From: DASQUK01 sp963756425
Lineage (GTDB): Bacteria > Actinomycetota > Acidimicrobiia > Acidimicrobiales > VFJN01
Direction: 5' to 3'
NCBI GenBank assembly: GCA_963756425.1
Contig: CAVWNW010000012.1
Coordinates: 1-64,000, forward strand
DNA: 64,000 bases
Part shown: one piece after another, positions 36,082 through 45,829 of the stretch
How positions within the stretch are numbered: the first letter of the stretch is position 1
How the letters are laid out: every line of letters starts with the position of its first letter
Position numbers and translations under genes: made by a program
Notes under the pieces: generated by a model
What the model saw: only the letters and a program-made list of their open reading frames with translations
The model's database searches: none
What the model was told of the DNA's origin: nothing

Positions 36082-38500
36082 GTGATTGACATCCCCGCCG
36101 GGCACCTCTTCCTCGGCGAACACCTCGATCCGGAGACGCGGAAGCGCAGCGGCGAACCGGTCCTGCTTGAGGCCGCAGACCTCACGACCCACGGTGTCAT
36201 CGTCGGCATGACCGGATCGGGGAAGACCGGCCTGGGCGTCGTGCTCATCGAGGAGGCGCTACTGGCCGGGATCCCGACGCTGATCATCGACCCGAAGGGC
36301 GATCTCGGGAACCTGCTGCTGACTTTTCCCGAACTGAAGGCCAACGACTTTGCCCCCTGGGTCGAGAGTGGCGATCCGGCCGAGGTGGCAAAGCAGTGGT
36401 CCGAGGGCCTGGCCGCGTGGGGCATCGAGCCGAGCCGCATCGCTCGGCTGCGCGATGCCGCCGAGTTCACGATCTACACGCCCGGGTCGACGTCGGGTGT
36501 GCCACTCGACATCGTCAGCGGGCTCGACGCGCCGGCCGAGGGCACCGACCCCGAAACCGTGGCCGACGAGGTCGAGGGCTACGTCTCCGGGCTGCTCACC
36601 ATGGTGGGGATCGAGGCCGACCCGCTGGCGGGCAAGGAGCACATCCTGCTCTCCAACCTCGTCCACAATGCCTGGTCATCCGGGCAGGGCATCGACCTCG
36701 CAGGCCTGGTGGGCCAGGTGCAGGACCCACCACTCCGCAAGCTCGGGGTCTACGAGCTCGACGCCTTCTACCCGGCCGAGGAGCGTTCGAAGCTGGCGAT
36801 GACGCTGAACGGACTGCTCGCCTCGCACAGCTTCGCCGCCTGGGCCGAGGGGCGGGCGATCGACCTGGACCGGCTCCTCCGTGCCCAGGACGGCGACCGG
36901 CCGGCTTGCGCCATCGTTGCTCTATCCCACCTGTCGGATCCGGAGCGCCAGTTCGTCGTCTCACTGCTGCTCGGCAAGCTGATCACCTGGATGCGGCGGC
37001 AGCCCGGGACAGACCGGCTGCGGGTCCTCGTCTACTTCGACGAGGTGATGGGGTTCGTGCCCCCGACGGCGGTGCCGCCGGCGAAGACGCCGATCCTCAC
37101 GTTGTTCAAGACCGCCCGCGCCTTCGGCGTCGGCATGGTGCTGGCCACGCAGAACCCGGTCGACGTCGACTACAAGGGCCTGTCCAACGCCGGCACCTGG
37201 ATGATCGGGCGCCTCCAGACCGAGCAGGACAAGGCGCGATTGCTCGACGGCCTTTCGTCCGCCGGTGGATCCGTCGATGTCAAGGACGTCGGCGATGTGA
37301 TCGGTGGGCTGGGCAAGCGCGAGTTCATGATGCGCGAACCGGGGCGCGAGGCACCGGCGCTGTTCATGACCCGTTGGGCCATGTCCTACCTGCGGGGCCC
37401 GCTCACCCGCGAGCAGATCTCGACCCTCATGCAGGGCCGGTACCAGCCGGGCGCAGCGGCGGATGCGACAACACCCACCGCGCCGGCCACAGCCAGTGCA
37501 GTACGGAGCGACGGCATCGGCGGCAGCCACCGACAGCACCGCCCGGACCAGTGCCGGCGAGACCGAGACCGTGCCGGTGGCGCCGCCGATCGCCGACGAC
37601 GTGCCGGTGCGTTGGCTCGCTCCCGACGCCCCCTGGGCGGCCCAGGTGGGCGCCGTCCCCAACGGGACCAGGCTGGCTCCGTCGCTGGCGATACGCGTCA
37701 CCCTGCTCCACGACGACGACAGACTCGACCTGCGGGAGACCGAGGAGTGGGAGGCGGTGTTGTTCCCACTCGCCGCCACCGTCGATCCGGCGGCGGCCAT
37801 CGCCGTGGACCACGACGACCGCGACCTGCGCCCCGAGGCGCCGTCGAGCGCCAGCTACGTGCTCACCGACGCACCTCTCGACAGGAAGACCTTCTTCACG
37901 GGAGTCGAGAAGGCCCTCCTCGACCACCTGTACCGCACCCGCACGATGCAGGTGATGCGCAACCCCGAGCTCAAGCTCGTCGTGCGCGCGGGCGAGACAC
38001 CCGAGGAGTTCGCCGCCCGGTGCTCGGCGGCGGCCGACGAGGGCGCCGATCGGGATCAGGTGGCGTTGCAGGCCAGGTACGAGGGGCGCATCGCCAAGGC
38101 GCGAGCGGCCCTCGGGGCGGCGATGGACCGAGTGGCGCAGGCCGAGGCGGCCGCGACCACCCGCCGCCAGTCAGACATGGTCGCGGGCGCCGGCAGCCTG
38201 CTCGGCGCCGTGCTCGGCGGGCGACGGAGCGCCCGCACGATGGCCAGGGACATGGGCCGGGTCCTCACGGGCCAGGGCCGCCGAGATGGGGCAGCCCAAC
38301 GCGTGCGCACTGCGGAGAACCGGGCCGCCGACCGCGAGGAGGCGCTGACCAAGCTCGAGGCAGACCTGGTGCGGGACCTCGCAGCCATCGACGAGAAGTG
38401 GGCCGCCAAGGCTGCGGCGATCGAGCCGATCGAGGTCCCGCTGGAACGCTCGGACATCCGCGTCACCGCTCGTTGCGTGGTCTGGATCCCGGTCGGCTAG
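36082..38500 (+). pseudogene. HerA-like ATPase (DUF87/DUF853 type), one apparent frameshift
   Basis: The start is taken as GTG 36082 (VIDIPAGHLFLGEHL). The ATPase has Walker A GMTGSGKTGLG, IIDPKGDLGNLL, Walker B LRVLVYFDEVMGF and ATQNPVDVDYKGLS. The first frame becomes noise after about 37.48 kb, and a frame shifted by one base continues from about 37.5 kb with PVRWLAPDAPWAAQVGA, LDRKTFFTGVEKALLDHL, a coiled coil and a Gly-rich segment (GAGSLLGAVLGGRRS). Both halves are known parts of one actinobacterial ATPase of about 800 residues, so a single extra base breaks the gene. Probable role: DNA translocase or helicase; substrate unproven. Confidence 0.75.
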
Positions 38501-38511
38501 GCAAGGGGCTC

Positions 38512-39954
38512 GTGGGACTCGACGCCGACACCGCCGCACGACACGTCGACCAACTCTGGGATGGCGACATCGTCCCGGTACTCAACGACTACATCCGCAT
38601 ACCGAACGTCTCGGTCGCCTATGACGCGGGCTGGCACGAGGCCGGGCACATGGCCCGCGCCACCGAGCTGCTGCACCAGTGGTGCGCGCGCCACGTCACC
38701 GAGTCGCTGCCCGGCGCCACCGTCGAGGTGCACCAACTCGATGGTCGCACGCCGCTGCTCCTGATCGACGTGCCGCCGACCGACGCCAGTGGTTCCGGCA
38801 GCGACGACGGCGACACGGCGCTGCTCTACGGCCACCTCGACAAGCAGCCACCGTTCACGGGTTGGCGCGAGGGACTGGGGCCCTGGGAGCCGATCCAGGA
38901 CGGGGACCGCCTGTATGGCCGGGGCAGTGCCGACGACGGGTACTCCACCTTCTCGGCCGTCGCCGCCCTCGAGGCGGTCCGCGCCGCCGGTGGTGCCCAT
39001 CGCCGCTGCGTGGTGCTCATCGAGGCCAGCGAGGAGTCGGGCAGTCCGGACCTTCCGGCGCACCTCGAGGCGCTGGGCGACAGGCTGGGCACACCGTCGC
39101 TGGTCATCGCACTCGACTCGTGGTGTGGCGACTACGAGCGGCTGTGGATCACGACGTCGCTGCGCGGGCTCGTGGATCTCACGCTCGAGGTGCAGGTGCT
39201 GACGGAGGGCGTGCACTCGGGCTCGGCGGGCGGCGTGGTGCCGTCCAGCTTCCGGATCCTGCGCCAGCTGCTCGATCGTGTGGAAGATGCCGCCAGCGGG
39301 GAGTTGCTCCTGCCACAGCTGCACACCACCATCCCCGACGAGCGGCTGAGGCAGATCGCCGCCACCGCGCCGGAGCTGGGCGACTTCGCCGACCGCTTCC
39401 CCTTCGCCGGCGGGACCCGTCCGGCGCACGGCACCACCGAGCAGGCGCTGGTCGCCCGCACGTGGCGACCATCGCTCGAGGTGACCGGCATGGAGGGTGC
39501 GCCCCCACCGGCCGAGGCGGGCAACGTGCTGCGGCCCTCGACGACCGTGAAGTTGTCGGTGCGCATACCGCCCACCGCCGACGCCGACGTCGCAATCGAC
39601 GCTATCGAGCGCCGGCTCACTGCCGACCCTCCCTACGACGCGTGCGTGACGGTGACGCGGGGGAGCGCCGAGGCTGGGTGGCACGCCCCGCCCGAGCTGC
39701 CGTGGCTGGCCCGCGCCATCGACCGTGCCTCGAGGGCGACCTTCGGGCAGGCGCCGCGGTCGCTGGGCGAGGGGGGCACGATCCCGTTCATGGGCTTGCT
39801 CGGCCGCCGGTTCCCGCAGGCCCAGTTCGTCATCACGGGCGTACTGGGGCCGGAATCGAACGCGCACGGGCCCAACGAGTTCCTGCACCTGCCGACCGCC
39901 CGCCGGGTCACCGCAGCCGTTGCCCACATCCTCGACGCCCACGCCCGCAGCTAG
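38512..39954 (+). CDS. M20-family metallopeptidase
   Basis: Start GTG 38512 with AAGGGG upstream; the 480-residue product lies 11 bases after the HerA-like gene. The metal-ligand pattern is complete: LLYGHLDKQPP (His, Asp), GRGSADDGYS (Asp), EASEESGSPDLPAHL (Glu-Glu) and the late HGPNEFLHL (His). A lid/dimerisation domain lies in the middle. This matches dinuclear-zinc di- or aminopeptidases of the M20 clan, acting in the cytoplasm on small peptides. Confidence 0.88.
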   Translation: MGLDADTAARHVDQLWDGDIVPVLNDYIRIPNVSVAYDAGWHEAGHMARATELLHQWCARHVTESLPGATVEVHQLDGRTPLLLIDVPPTDASGSGSDDGDTALLYGHLDKQPPFTGWREGLGPWEPIQDGDRLYGRGSADDGYSTFSAVAALEAVRAAGGAHRRCVVLIEASEESGSPDLPAHLEALGDRLGTPSLVIALDSWCGDYERLWITTSLRGLVDLTLEVQVLTEGVHSGSAGGVVPSSFRILRQLLDRVEDAASGELLLPQLHTTIPDERLRQIAATAPELGDFADRFPFAGGTRPAHGTTEQALVARTWRPSLEVTGMEGAPPPAEAGNVLRPSTTVKLSVRIPPTADADVAIDAIERRLTADPPYDACVTVTRGSAEAGWHAPPELPWLARAIDRASRATFGQAPRSLGEGGTIPFMGLLGRRFPQAQFVITGVLGPESNAHGPNEFLHLPTARRVTAAVAHILDAHARS

Positions 39955-40038
39955 CGACGCACGCTCCCAGCATTCTGTGAGCAACCTCCCAGGTTCGAGG
40001 ACTCAACTTGGAGCCTGAGCGAGCGTCCCGGAGGGCAA

Positions 40039-40839
40039 ATGAGCGAGCCTTGGGCCCGAGCGGCCCGCCGCGTCAGGGTGACGGGCGACACGCAAGAGCG
40101 GGAAGGTACGCGTCGGAGCCCGAGCGGCCCGGCCGAAGGCCATGAGCGGGAAACACGTTCCGACGCCACCGTGCTCGTCGTCGACGACGACGAGTTCATC
40201 CGCGACCTGACCTCGAGCGCACTGCGCATCGCCGGCTTCGCCACCACCACGTCGAGCAGCGGCCTGGACGCGCTCGCCAGCATCGAGCGCCAGCGTCCCG
40301 ATCTCGTCGTGCTCGACGTCGGCCTGCCGGGCGTCGACGGCTTCGAGGTGTGCCGTCGCCTCCGAGCCGCCGGTGACCAGACACCGGTCGTCTTCCTCAC
40401 CGCCCGCGATGCCGACGAGGACAAGATCTCGGGCTTCACCAAGGGCGGCGACGACTATCTCACCAAGCCCTTCAGCCTCGAGGAGCTCGTCGCCCGGGTG
40501 CGGGCGGTGCTGCGCCGGACCGGGCCGCAGGCGCCCGCCAGCCGGCTCCGCTACGCCGACCTCGAGCTCGACGAGGAGACGCTCCGCGTGACGCGCGCGG
40601 GCCGGCCGATCCAGCTCTCCCCCACCGAGCTCAAAGTGCTGCGGTTCCTGCTGCTCAACCGCGAGCGCGTCCTGTCCAAGGCCCAGATCCTCGACCACGT
40701 CTGGGATTACGACTTCGGCGGCAACGCCGGCGTGGTGGAGAACTACATCTCCTACCTGCGCAAGAAGGTCGACACGGTCGACCCGCCGCTGATCCACACG
40801 GTCCGCGGCTTCGGCTACGTGTTGCGCACGGACCCATGA
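40039..40839 (+). CDS. OmpR-family response regulator
   Basis: The receiver domain has VLVVDDDEFIRD, the phospho-acceptor Asp in LVVLDVGLPG and Lys in LTKPFSLEEL. The C-terminal winged helix ends HTVRGFGYVLRTD. The ATG at 40039 has GGAGG upstream and would give 266 residues. However, the first 44 codons lie in a dispersed repeat (40096-40131) and lack protein character, so GTG 40171 (VLVVDDDE) may be the true start. The stop overlaps the kinase ATG, so the two make a classic two-component operon. Signal unknown. Confidence 0.87.
   Translation: MSEPWARAARRVRVTGDTQEREGTRRSPSGPAEGHERETRSDATVLVVDDDEFIRDLTSSALRIAGFATTTSSSGLDALASIERQRPDLVVLDVGLPGVDGFEVCRRLRAAGDQTPVVFLTARDADEDKISGFTKGGDDYLTKPFSLEELVARVRAVLRRTGPQAPASRLRYADLELDEETLRVTRAGRPIQLSPTELKVLRFLLLNRERVLSKAQILDHVWDYDFGGNAGVVENYISYLRKKVDTVDPPLIHTVRGFGYVLRTDP
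40096..40131. repeat. Dispersed 36-bp repeat, copy A
   Basis: Matches 49449-49484 at 33 of 36 positions; shared core TACGCGTCG followed by AGCCCGAGCGGCCCG. Both copies are also flanked by further CCCGAGCGGCC and GAGCGGGAA units. This copy sits in the doubtful N-terminal extension of the response regulator. Confidence 0.6.
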
Positions 40840-42215
40840 TCCGCAGGCGGCTGACGGCGACGATCGTCGCACTGGTGGCCGTGATCGGCGGCATCGTCGC
40901 CGTCGTCTTCCTGACCACGCTCGAGTCCCGCCTGACCGCGGGCGTCGACCGCGAGTTGGACCGCGTGCCGGCCACGGTGACGAGAGCGACCGTGGCCCGC
41001 CTGGAGCGGCGGGCCCAGCGCGAGACCCGGATCTACGACATCCGCCGAATCGCCTATGTGCTCGCGGGTCCGGGTGGTCGGATCGTGGCCGAGGAGCCCA
41101 GCGGGCCGACGGCCGATCCCGACCCGCCCCCGAACGTCGCCGGGCTGGCGGCGCCGGCGGGGCCCGTGACGGTCAGCTCGAGCGGCGACGGACCCCGCTA
41201 CCGCGTCGTCACGTCGTCGCTGCCGGGCGGCGGCATGCTGGCGACCGCGATCTCGCTGGACGACGTCGACTCCGCGCTTTCCAACGCCCGGCGCGGGCTG
41301 CTCATCGCCGGATTGGCGGCGCTGGCCGCCACAGCGGCCGCGACGTGGATCGCCATCAGGCGCGGCCTGCGACCGATCGACCGCATGGTCGGGACCGCCG
41401 AGGCCATCGCCGAGGGTCACACCGACGAGCGGATCGATGTCACCCAACCCAACAGCGAGGTGGGCCGCCTCGGGACCGCGCTCAACCTCATGCTCGATCG
41501 GATCGGCGAGTCACTGGCGGCGCGCACCGTGTCGGAACAGAGGATGCGACGGTTCGTGTCCGACGCATCACACGAGCTCCGGACCCCCCTGACCGCGATC
41601 CGCGGCTACGCCGAGCTGTATCGCCAGGGGGGCGGCGACGCCGCCGATGCGGTCACGTCCATGGAGCGCATCGAACGAGCGGCGACCCGCATGGGTGGGC
41701 TGGTCGACGACCTGGTGCTGCTCGCCCGTCTGGACCAGGGTCGCCCGCTGGAGGCGGCTCCCGTCGATCTGGCGGCGGTGGTGGAGGAGGCTGTCGCCGA
41801 CGCCCGGGCGGTCGAGCCGGGCCGAGCGGTAGAGGTCGCGGGCGTCACCCGCGCCGTGGTGACGGGCGATCGCTCCCGGCTCCGGCAGGTGGTCGACAAC
41901 CTGCTCGCCAACGTCCGCGAACACACCGACCCCGCCACCCGCGTCACGATCCGCCTCGAGGCCCACCGCCGCGACGTCGTGCTGGTCGTCGACGACGACG
42001 GCCCGGGCATGACCGAAGCCGACGCCAGCCGGGCGTTCGACCGATTCTGGCAGGCGGCCGCCACGGAGGAGCACCCCCGCCGCGGGACCGGGTTGGGCCT
42101 CGCCATCGTCGCCGATCTCGTCGCCGCCCACGGTGGCGAAGTCGGCCTCGACACCGCCCCCGGCGCCGGTACGCGGGTCACGATCCGCCTGCCCGCCGCC
42201 GATCCTCCCAGGTGA
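40836..42215 (+). CDS. Sensor histidine kinase
   Basis: A 459-residue kinase whose ATG overlaps the regulator stop. A membrane segment is near residues 10-30, an extracytoplasmic region of about 110 residues follows, then a second membrane segment (GLLIAGLAALAATAAATWIA) and HAMP. The phospho-acceptor His lies in SDASHELRTPLTAIRGY. The ATPase shows the N box VVDNLLANVREHT, VVDDDGPGM and GTGLGLAIVADLV. It should phosphorylate the neighbouring OmpR-type regulator; the extracytoplasmic domain gives no ligand clue. Confidence 0.9.
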   Translation: MIRRRLTATIVALVAVIGGIVAVVFLTTLESRLTAGVDRELDRVPATVTRATVARLERRAQRETRIYDIRRIAYVLAGPGGRIVAEEPSGPTADPDPPPNVAGLAAPAGPVTVSSSGDGPRYRVVTSSLPGGGMLATAISLDDVDSALSNARRGLLIAGLAALAATAAATWIAIRRGLRPIDRMVGTAEAIAEGHTDERIDVTQPNSEVGRLGTALNLMLDRIGESLAARTVSEQRMRRFVSDASHELRTPLTAIRGYAELYRQGGGDAADAVTSMERIERAATRMGGLVDDLVLLARLDQGRPLEAAPVDLAAVVEEAVADARAVEPGRAVEVAGVTRAVVTGDRSRLRQVVDNLLANVREHTDPATRVTIRLEAHRRDVVLVVDDDGPGMTEADASRAFDRFWQAAATEEHPRRGTGLGLAIVADLVAAHGGEVGLDTAPGAGTRVTIRLPAADPPR

Positions 42216-42296
42216 TTCCCAGGTGGATGTGAGCGGCCGGAGAGTTGGGGCGGCGATGGTTACCGATGACACCCGTCCCACCCACGCGGAGGAACC

Positions 42297-42950
42297 ATGA
42301 GGATCTCTCGACCGATCGCGGTGATGACGCTCGCCGCCACCGCCCTGGCCGGCGGGCTCGGCGGCGCGCTCCTGCTGGGGCCGGCGTCGGCGGACTCGAC
42401 GAACACGGCGGCGGACACCGCATCCGGTCATGCCGTGGCCACCGCCGCCCAGTGCCGGGGAGGCTTCGCCGACCTGGCCGAGGTGATCGGCATCTCGACG
42501 GATGACCTGCGCGCCGCACTCCGCGACGGGCAGACGCTCGCCGAAGTGGCCGAGGCCAACGACGTCGATCCCCAACAGCTTGTCGACCTCCTGGTCGCCA
42601 ACGGCACCGAGCGTCTCGACGCCGCCGTGGCCGCGGGTCGCATCGATCAGGCGACCGCCGACGAACGCAAGGCTTCCCTGCCCGACCGTGCGGCCGACCT
42701 GGTGAACGGTGAGCTCGAGCGCCACCCGCGCCGCCACCCCGGCCGGGCGGCGGCGATCCGGACGGCCGCCGAGGCGATCGGCATCGACGCCGACGAGCTG
42801 CGGGCCGCACTGCGCGACGGCCAGACCATCGCCCAGGTCGCCGAGGCCAACGGCGTCGACCCGCAGGACGTCATCGATGCGCTCGTGGCCCAGGCCACGG
42901 AGCGGATCACCAAGGTGGTGAACGGCGACACGGTGCGGCAGCGCTGCTGA
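42297..42950 (+). CDS. Secreted protein with duplicated helical domain
   Basis: A 217-residue protein with a signal peptide ending near GPASA. Two copies of one 50-residue unit follow: IGISTDDLRAALRDGQTLAEVAEANDVDPQ and IGIDADELRAALRDGQTIAQVAEANGVDPQ (shown joined only in part), each ending in a LVA...TER helix. The copies are separated by a charged linker rich in Arg and His. Such units occur in actinobacterial exported proteins of unknown function. It lies 81 bases after the histidine kinase gene and could be a target of that system (inference). A strong hairpin follows it. Confidence 0.75.
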   Translation: MRISRPIAVMTLAATALAGGLGGALLLGPASADSTNTAADTASGHAVATAAQCRGGFADLAEVIGISTDDLRAALRDGQTLAEVAEANDVDPQQLVDLLVANGTERLDAAVAAGRIDQATADERKASLPDRAADLVNGELERHPRRHPGRAAAIRTAAEAIGIDADELRAALRDGQTIAQVAEANGVDPQDVIDALVAQATERITKVVNGDTVRQRC

Positions 42951-42962
42951 CAGCCGTTACCC

Positions 42963-43001
42963 AGCCGCCCGGCGTCGCGCTCCCCGTGACGCCGGGCGGC
43001 T
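42963..43001 (+). terminator. Strong hairpin after the secreted protein gene
   Basis: Perfect 14-bp arms AGCCGCCCGGCGTC / GACGCCGGGCGGCT with an 11-base loop, 12 bases after the stop codon. There is no T-tract, as is common for GC-rich actinobacteria. A second smaller hairpin follows (arms 43020-43028 and 43032-43040). Confidence 0.65.
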
Positions 43002-43068
43002 CCGCGCTGGGGCTCCGATCCCGCCGACGGCGTCGGCGGGTCGGCGCGCTCCTGCTCCGGGAGCATCC

Positions 43069-44175
43069 ATGGTCCGCGGAATCACACCTCACTACCCTGC
43101 CCCCATGGCCGGCAGCGGACATGGAACCCGGGCGGTTGTGGCCGCGTTGCTCGCCAACCTGGGCATCGCCATCGCCAAGTTCGTAGGGTTCCTGCTCACG
43201 CGCTCGGCGTCGATGCTTGCCGAGGCCGTGCACTCGGTGGCCGACTCCGGCAACCAGGCGCTCCTCCTCCTGGGGCAGAAGCGCTCCCGCCGGGCACCGA
43301 CCGCCGAGCACCCGTTCGGCTACGGGCGCGAGCGCTACTTCTGGGCGTTCGTGGTGGCCCTCATCCTGTTCAGCCTGGGCGGCATGTTCGCGATCTACGA
43401 GGGCGTCACGAAGATCCGCGACCCCCACGAGCTCGAGTCGCCGTCGATCGCCATCGGGATCCTGCTCGTCGCCGTCGTGCTCGAGAGCGCCTCGTTCCGC
43501 ACCGCGATCGTCGAGTCCAGGCGCGCCAAGGAACCCGGCATGAGCTGGTGGGGCTTCATCCGCCGCTCCAAGCAGCCCGAGCTGCCCGTGGTGCTGCTGG
43601 AGGATCTCGGCGCGCTGGTGGGCCTGTTCTTCGCGCTTGCCGCCGTGTCGGCGACGGTGGCGACGGACGACGCCCTCTGGGACGGCATCGGCACACTCAG
43701 CATCGGTGTGCTCCTCGTCGTCATCGCCATCATCCTGGCGATCGAGATGAAGGGCCTGCTCATCGGGGAGGCGGCGTCGCTCACCGACCAGCAGCGGATC
43801 GCCGCCGCCATCGAGATCGAGCCGAGCGTGACCAGGCTGATCCACATGCGGACCGAGCACATCGGACCGGACGAGCTGCTGGTGGGCGCAAAGGTGGAGC
43901 TGGTGCACGGGCTCTCGGTCGATGAGGCCGTCGAGGCGGTCAACCGGATCGAGAACAGCGTGCGCCGGGCCGTCCCGACGGCGCGGATCATGTACCTCGA
44001 GCCCGACATCTTCCGGACCAGCCTCCCGAGCGACGAGGCCGCACCGCTGGCGGCGGGGGCCATCCTCTCCGACGCCGACGATGGGGCCAACAGCGAGGCG
44101 GCGCACGAGGGCGCGCCAGCCGAGGCGCCGGCGGCGGCCGAGACCCGCGCCGGCGGTCCCGCCCGGTCGGAGTAA
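43069..44175 (+). CDS. Cation diffusion facilitator family transporter
   Basis: A 368-residue membrane protein; ATG 43069 has GGGAG five bases upstream, and ATG 43105 is an alternative. The first metal site is in LAEAVHSVADSGNQALL (HxxxD); a partner acidic motif is VLLEDLGALVGLFF. Hydrophobic segments include the ALLANLGIAIAKFVGFLL start and a later VLLVVIAIILAIEM. A C-terminal cytoplasmic ferredoxin-like domain follows, then an acidic Ala-rich tail. The predicted role is efflux of Zn, Fe, Mn or Co in exchange for protons. Confidence 0.87.
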   Translation: MVRGITPHYPAPMAGSGHGTRAVVAALLANLGIAIAKFVGFLLTRSASMLAEAVHSVADSGNQALLLLGQKRSRRAPTAEHPFGYGRERYFWAFVVALILFSLGGMFAIYEGVTKIRDPHELESPSIAIGILLVAVVLESASFRTAIVESRRAKEPGMSWWGFIRRSKQPELPVVLLEDLGALVGLFFALAAVSATVATDDALWDGIGTLSIGVLLVVIAIILAIEMKGLLIGEAASLTDQQRIAAAIEIEPSVTRLIHMRTEHIGPDELLVGAKVELVHGLSVDEAVEAVNRIENSVRRAVPTARIMYLEPDIFRTSLPSDEAAPLAAGAILSDADDGANSEAAHEGAPAEAPAAAETRAGGPARSE

Positions 44176-44249
44176 ACCCGACCTGCCAAGTCGCCTTTCT
44201 CCGGTGCTCTCGGTAGCATCGGTTGGCACGGCAACACATGGAGGCAGGC

Positions 44250-44885
44250 ATGGCCATCCGACTGGGCGACGACGCCCCCAACTTCACCGCCGAGACCACC
44301 GAGGGCACGGTCGACTTCTACGACTGGAAGGGCGATAGCTGGGCGGTGCTGTTCTCCCATCCGAAGGACTTCACCCCGGTCTGCACGACCGAGCTCGGCC
44401 GCGTGGCGGCGCTCAAGCCCGAGTTCGACAAGCGCAACGTCAAGGTCATCGGCCTTTCGGTCGACGGCGTTGCCGATCACGAGGGCTGGAGCAAGGACAT
44501 CGAGGATGTCACCGGGTCGCGGCTCAACTTCCCGCTGATCGCGGATCCGGAGAGGAAGGTGTCCGACCTCTACGACATGATCCATCCCGAGGCCAGCGAC
44601 ACGGTCACCGTGCGGTCGGTCTTCGTCGTGGGCCCGGACAACAAGGTCAAGCTCACCCTCACCTACCCGCAGTCGACCGGGCGCAACTTCGACGAACTGC
44701 TCAGGGTCATCGACTCGCTGCAGCTCACCGCCAAGCACAAGGTGTCGACGCCGTCGGACTGGAAGCAGGGCGAGGACGTCATCATCATCCCGGCCGTCTC
44801 CGACGAGGAGGCGCGGGAGCGCTTTCCGGATGGATGGGACACGAAGAAGCCCTACCTCCGCCTGGTGAAGCAGCCTCAGGGCTGA
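44250..44885 (+). CDS. Peroxiredoxin, Prx6 / 1-Cys type
   Basis: ATG 44250 follows GGAGG. The 211-residue product has the active-site motif SHPKDFTPVCTTELG with the peroxidatic Cys, the Arg-containing SVFVVGPDNK region, and a long C-terminal domain (DWKQGEDVIIIP and GWDTKKPYLRLV) typical of the Prx6 subfamily. It reduces hydrogen peroxide and lipid peroxides in the cytoplasm. It is followed by a DUF3052 gene on the same strand. Confidence 0.93.
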   Translation: MAIRLGDDAPNFTAETTEGTVDFYDWKGDSWAVLFSHPKDFTPVCTTELGRVAALKPEFDKRNVKVIGLSVDGVADHEGWSKDIEDVTGSRLNFPLIADPERKVSDLYDMIHPEASDTVTVRSVFVVGPDNKVKLTLTYPQSTGRNFDELLRVIDSLQLTAKHKVSTPSDWKQGEDVIIIPAVSDEEARERFPDGWDTKKPYLRLVKQPQG

Positions 44886-44946
44886 ACGCGGCCGGGGCAA
44901 CCCCGCGAACGAACGCAACGGACGGCGCAGTGATAGGACGACGGTG

Positions 44947-45369
44947 ATGGCCGGCTATTCGGGGACCCCACTCGCCCGCAAGCTCGGCATTCGACCCGGT
45001 GACAGCCTCGCCTTGTTGGGCGCGCCCGACGGCTTCGCGATCGACGACCTGCCGCCGGGCGTCGACGTCCGCGTGCGGGCCACACCGGCCTGCGACGTGA
45101 TCGTCTCGTTCCACACCCGCCGCTCGGACCTGACGCGTCGCTTCCCGGTGCTCATGCGCGCACTAGTGGTGGACGGCGGCCTGTGGGTCGCGTGGCCCAA
45201 GCGGGCGTCGGGGGTGGATACCGACATCACCGAGGACGTCGTGCGCGAGGTAGCTCTGCCCATCGGCATGGTCGACAACAAGGTCTGCGCCATCGACCAC
45301 ACCTGGTCGGGGCTCCGCCTGGTCCTGCGCAAGGAGCTCCGTCCCGGGCGGACCACCGCGTCCGGCTGA
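44947..45369 (+). CDS. DUF3052-family protein
   Basis: A 140-residue protein; a GTG lies immediately before the chosen ATG. It starts GYSGTPLARKLGIRPG and continues VIVSFHTRRSDL, LWVAWPKRASGVDTDITED and DNKVCAIDHTWSGLRLVLRKE, the complete pattern of the actinobacterial DUF3052 family. Function unknown. Its stop lies two bases from the convergent SnoaL-like gene's stop. Confidence 0.85.
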   Translation: MAGYSGTPLARKLGIRPGDSLALLGAPDGFAIDDLPPGVDVRVRATPACDVIVSFHTRRSDLTRRFPVLMRALVVDGGLWVAWPKRASGVDTDITEDVVREVALPIGMVDNKVCAIDHTWSGLRLVLRKELRPGRTTASG

Positions 45370-45371
45370 GA

Positions 45372-45761
45372 TCAGTCGCGCGCTGGACGCATGGTGTCGA
45401 CGTCGTAGAACGCGCGGTAGGAGGTGATCTTGCCTTCGGCGTCGAAGCTCATGTGATCGATGACGTCGAACCTGTAGGTCTCCCCGCCCAGGTTGGGCCG
45501 GGACTCCAACGAGAACGCGGCCTCCCGCCCGATGACGATGCGGAGCTCACCCAGCCGGAGCTCGATGGTGTCGGGGATGGCGTGGGCCTCGTCCCAGAAG
45601 TCGCCGATGGCATCCAGGCCCTCACGTCGTTCGGTGCCGACCGGGTCCTCGATCCATGCGTCCTCGGCAAAGCACTCGAGCCATCCCTCACGATCCGTGG
45701 CCGAGTAGGTGGCGATATACGTGTCGATGGTCGTCACGATGCTGTCGTGGATACCGGCCAT
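45372..45761 (-). CDS. SnoaL-like NTF2-fold protein
   Basis: A 129-residue protein of the SnoaL-like polyketide-cyclase/steroid-isomerase fold: a helix TYIATYSATDREGWLECFAEDAW, then WIEDPVGTERREG, DFWDEAH and a final sheet EGKITSYRAFYDVD. Members act as isomerases or hydrolases on steroid- or polyketide-like molecules, but many are uncharacterised. Confidence 0.8.
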   Translation of the reverse strand: MAGIHDSIVTTIDTYIATYSATDREGWLECFAEDAWIEDPVGTERREGLDAIGDFWDEAHAIPDTIELRLGELRIVIGREAAFSLESRPNLGGETYRFDVIDHMSFDAEGKITSYRAFYDVDTMRPARD

Positions 45762-45829
45762 GGCACGAAGCTACCTGACAGAGCGTCAGGAACCGGTGTT
45801 ATCGACGGCCGCTTTTGCACGTTCCGTAG

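Noticed and set aside
35983..39954. One open frame of 1323 codons joining an ATPase and a peptidase
   Set aside because: The middle (about 37.5-38.5 kb) is noise in this frame; the ATPase continues in a shifted frame and the peptidase has its own GTG with ribosome site. It is two genes, the first with an indel.
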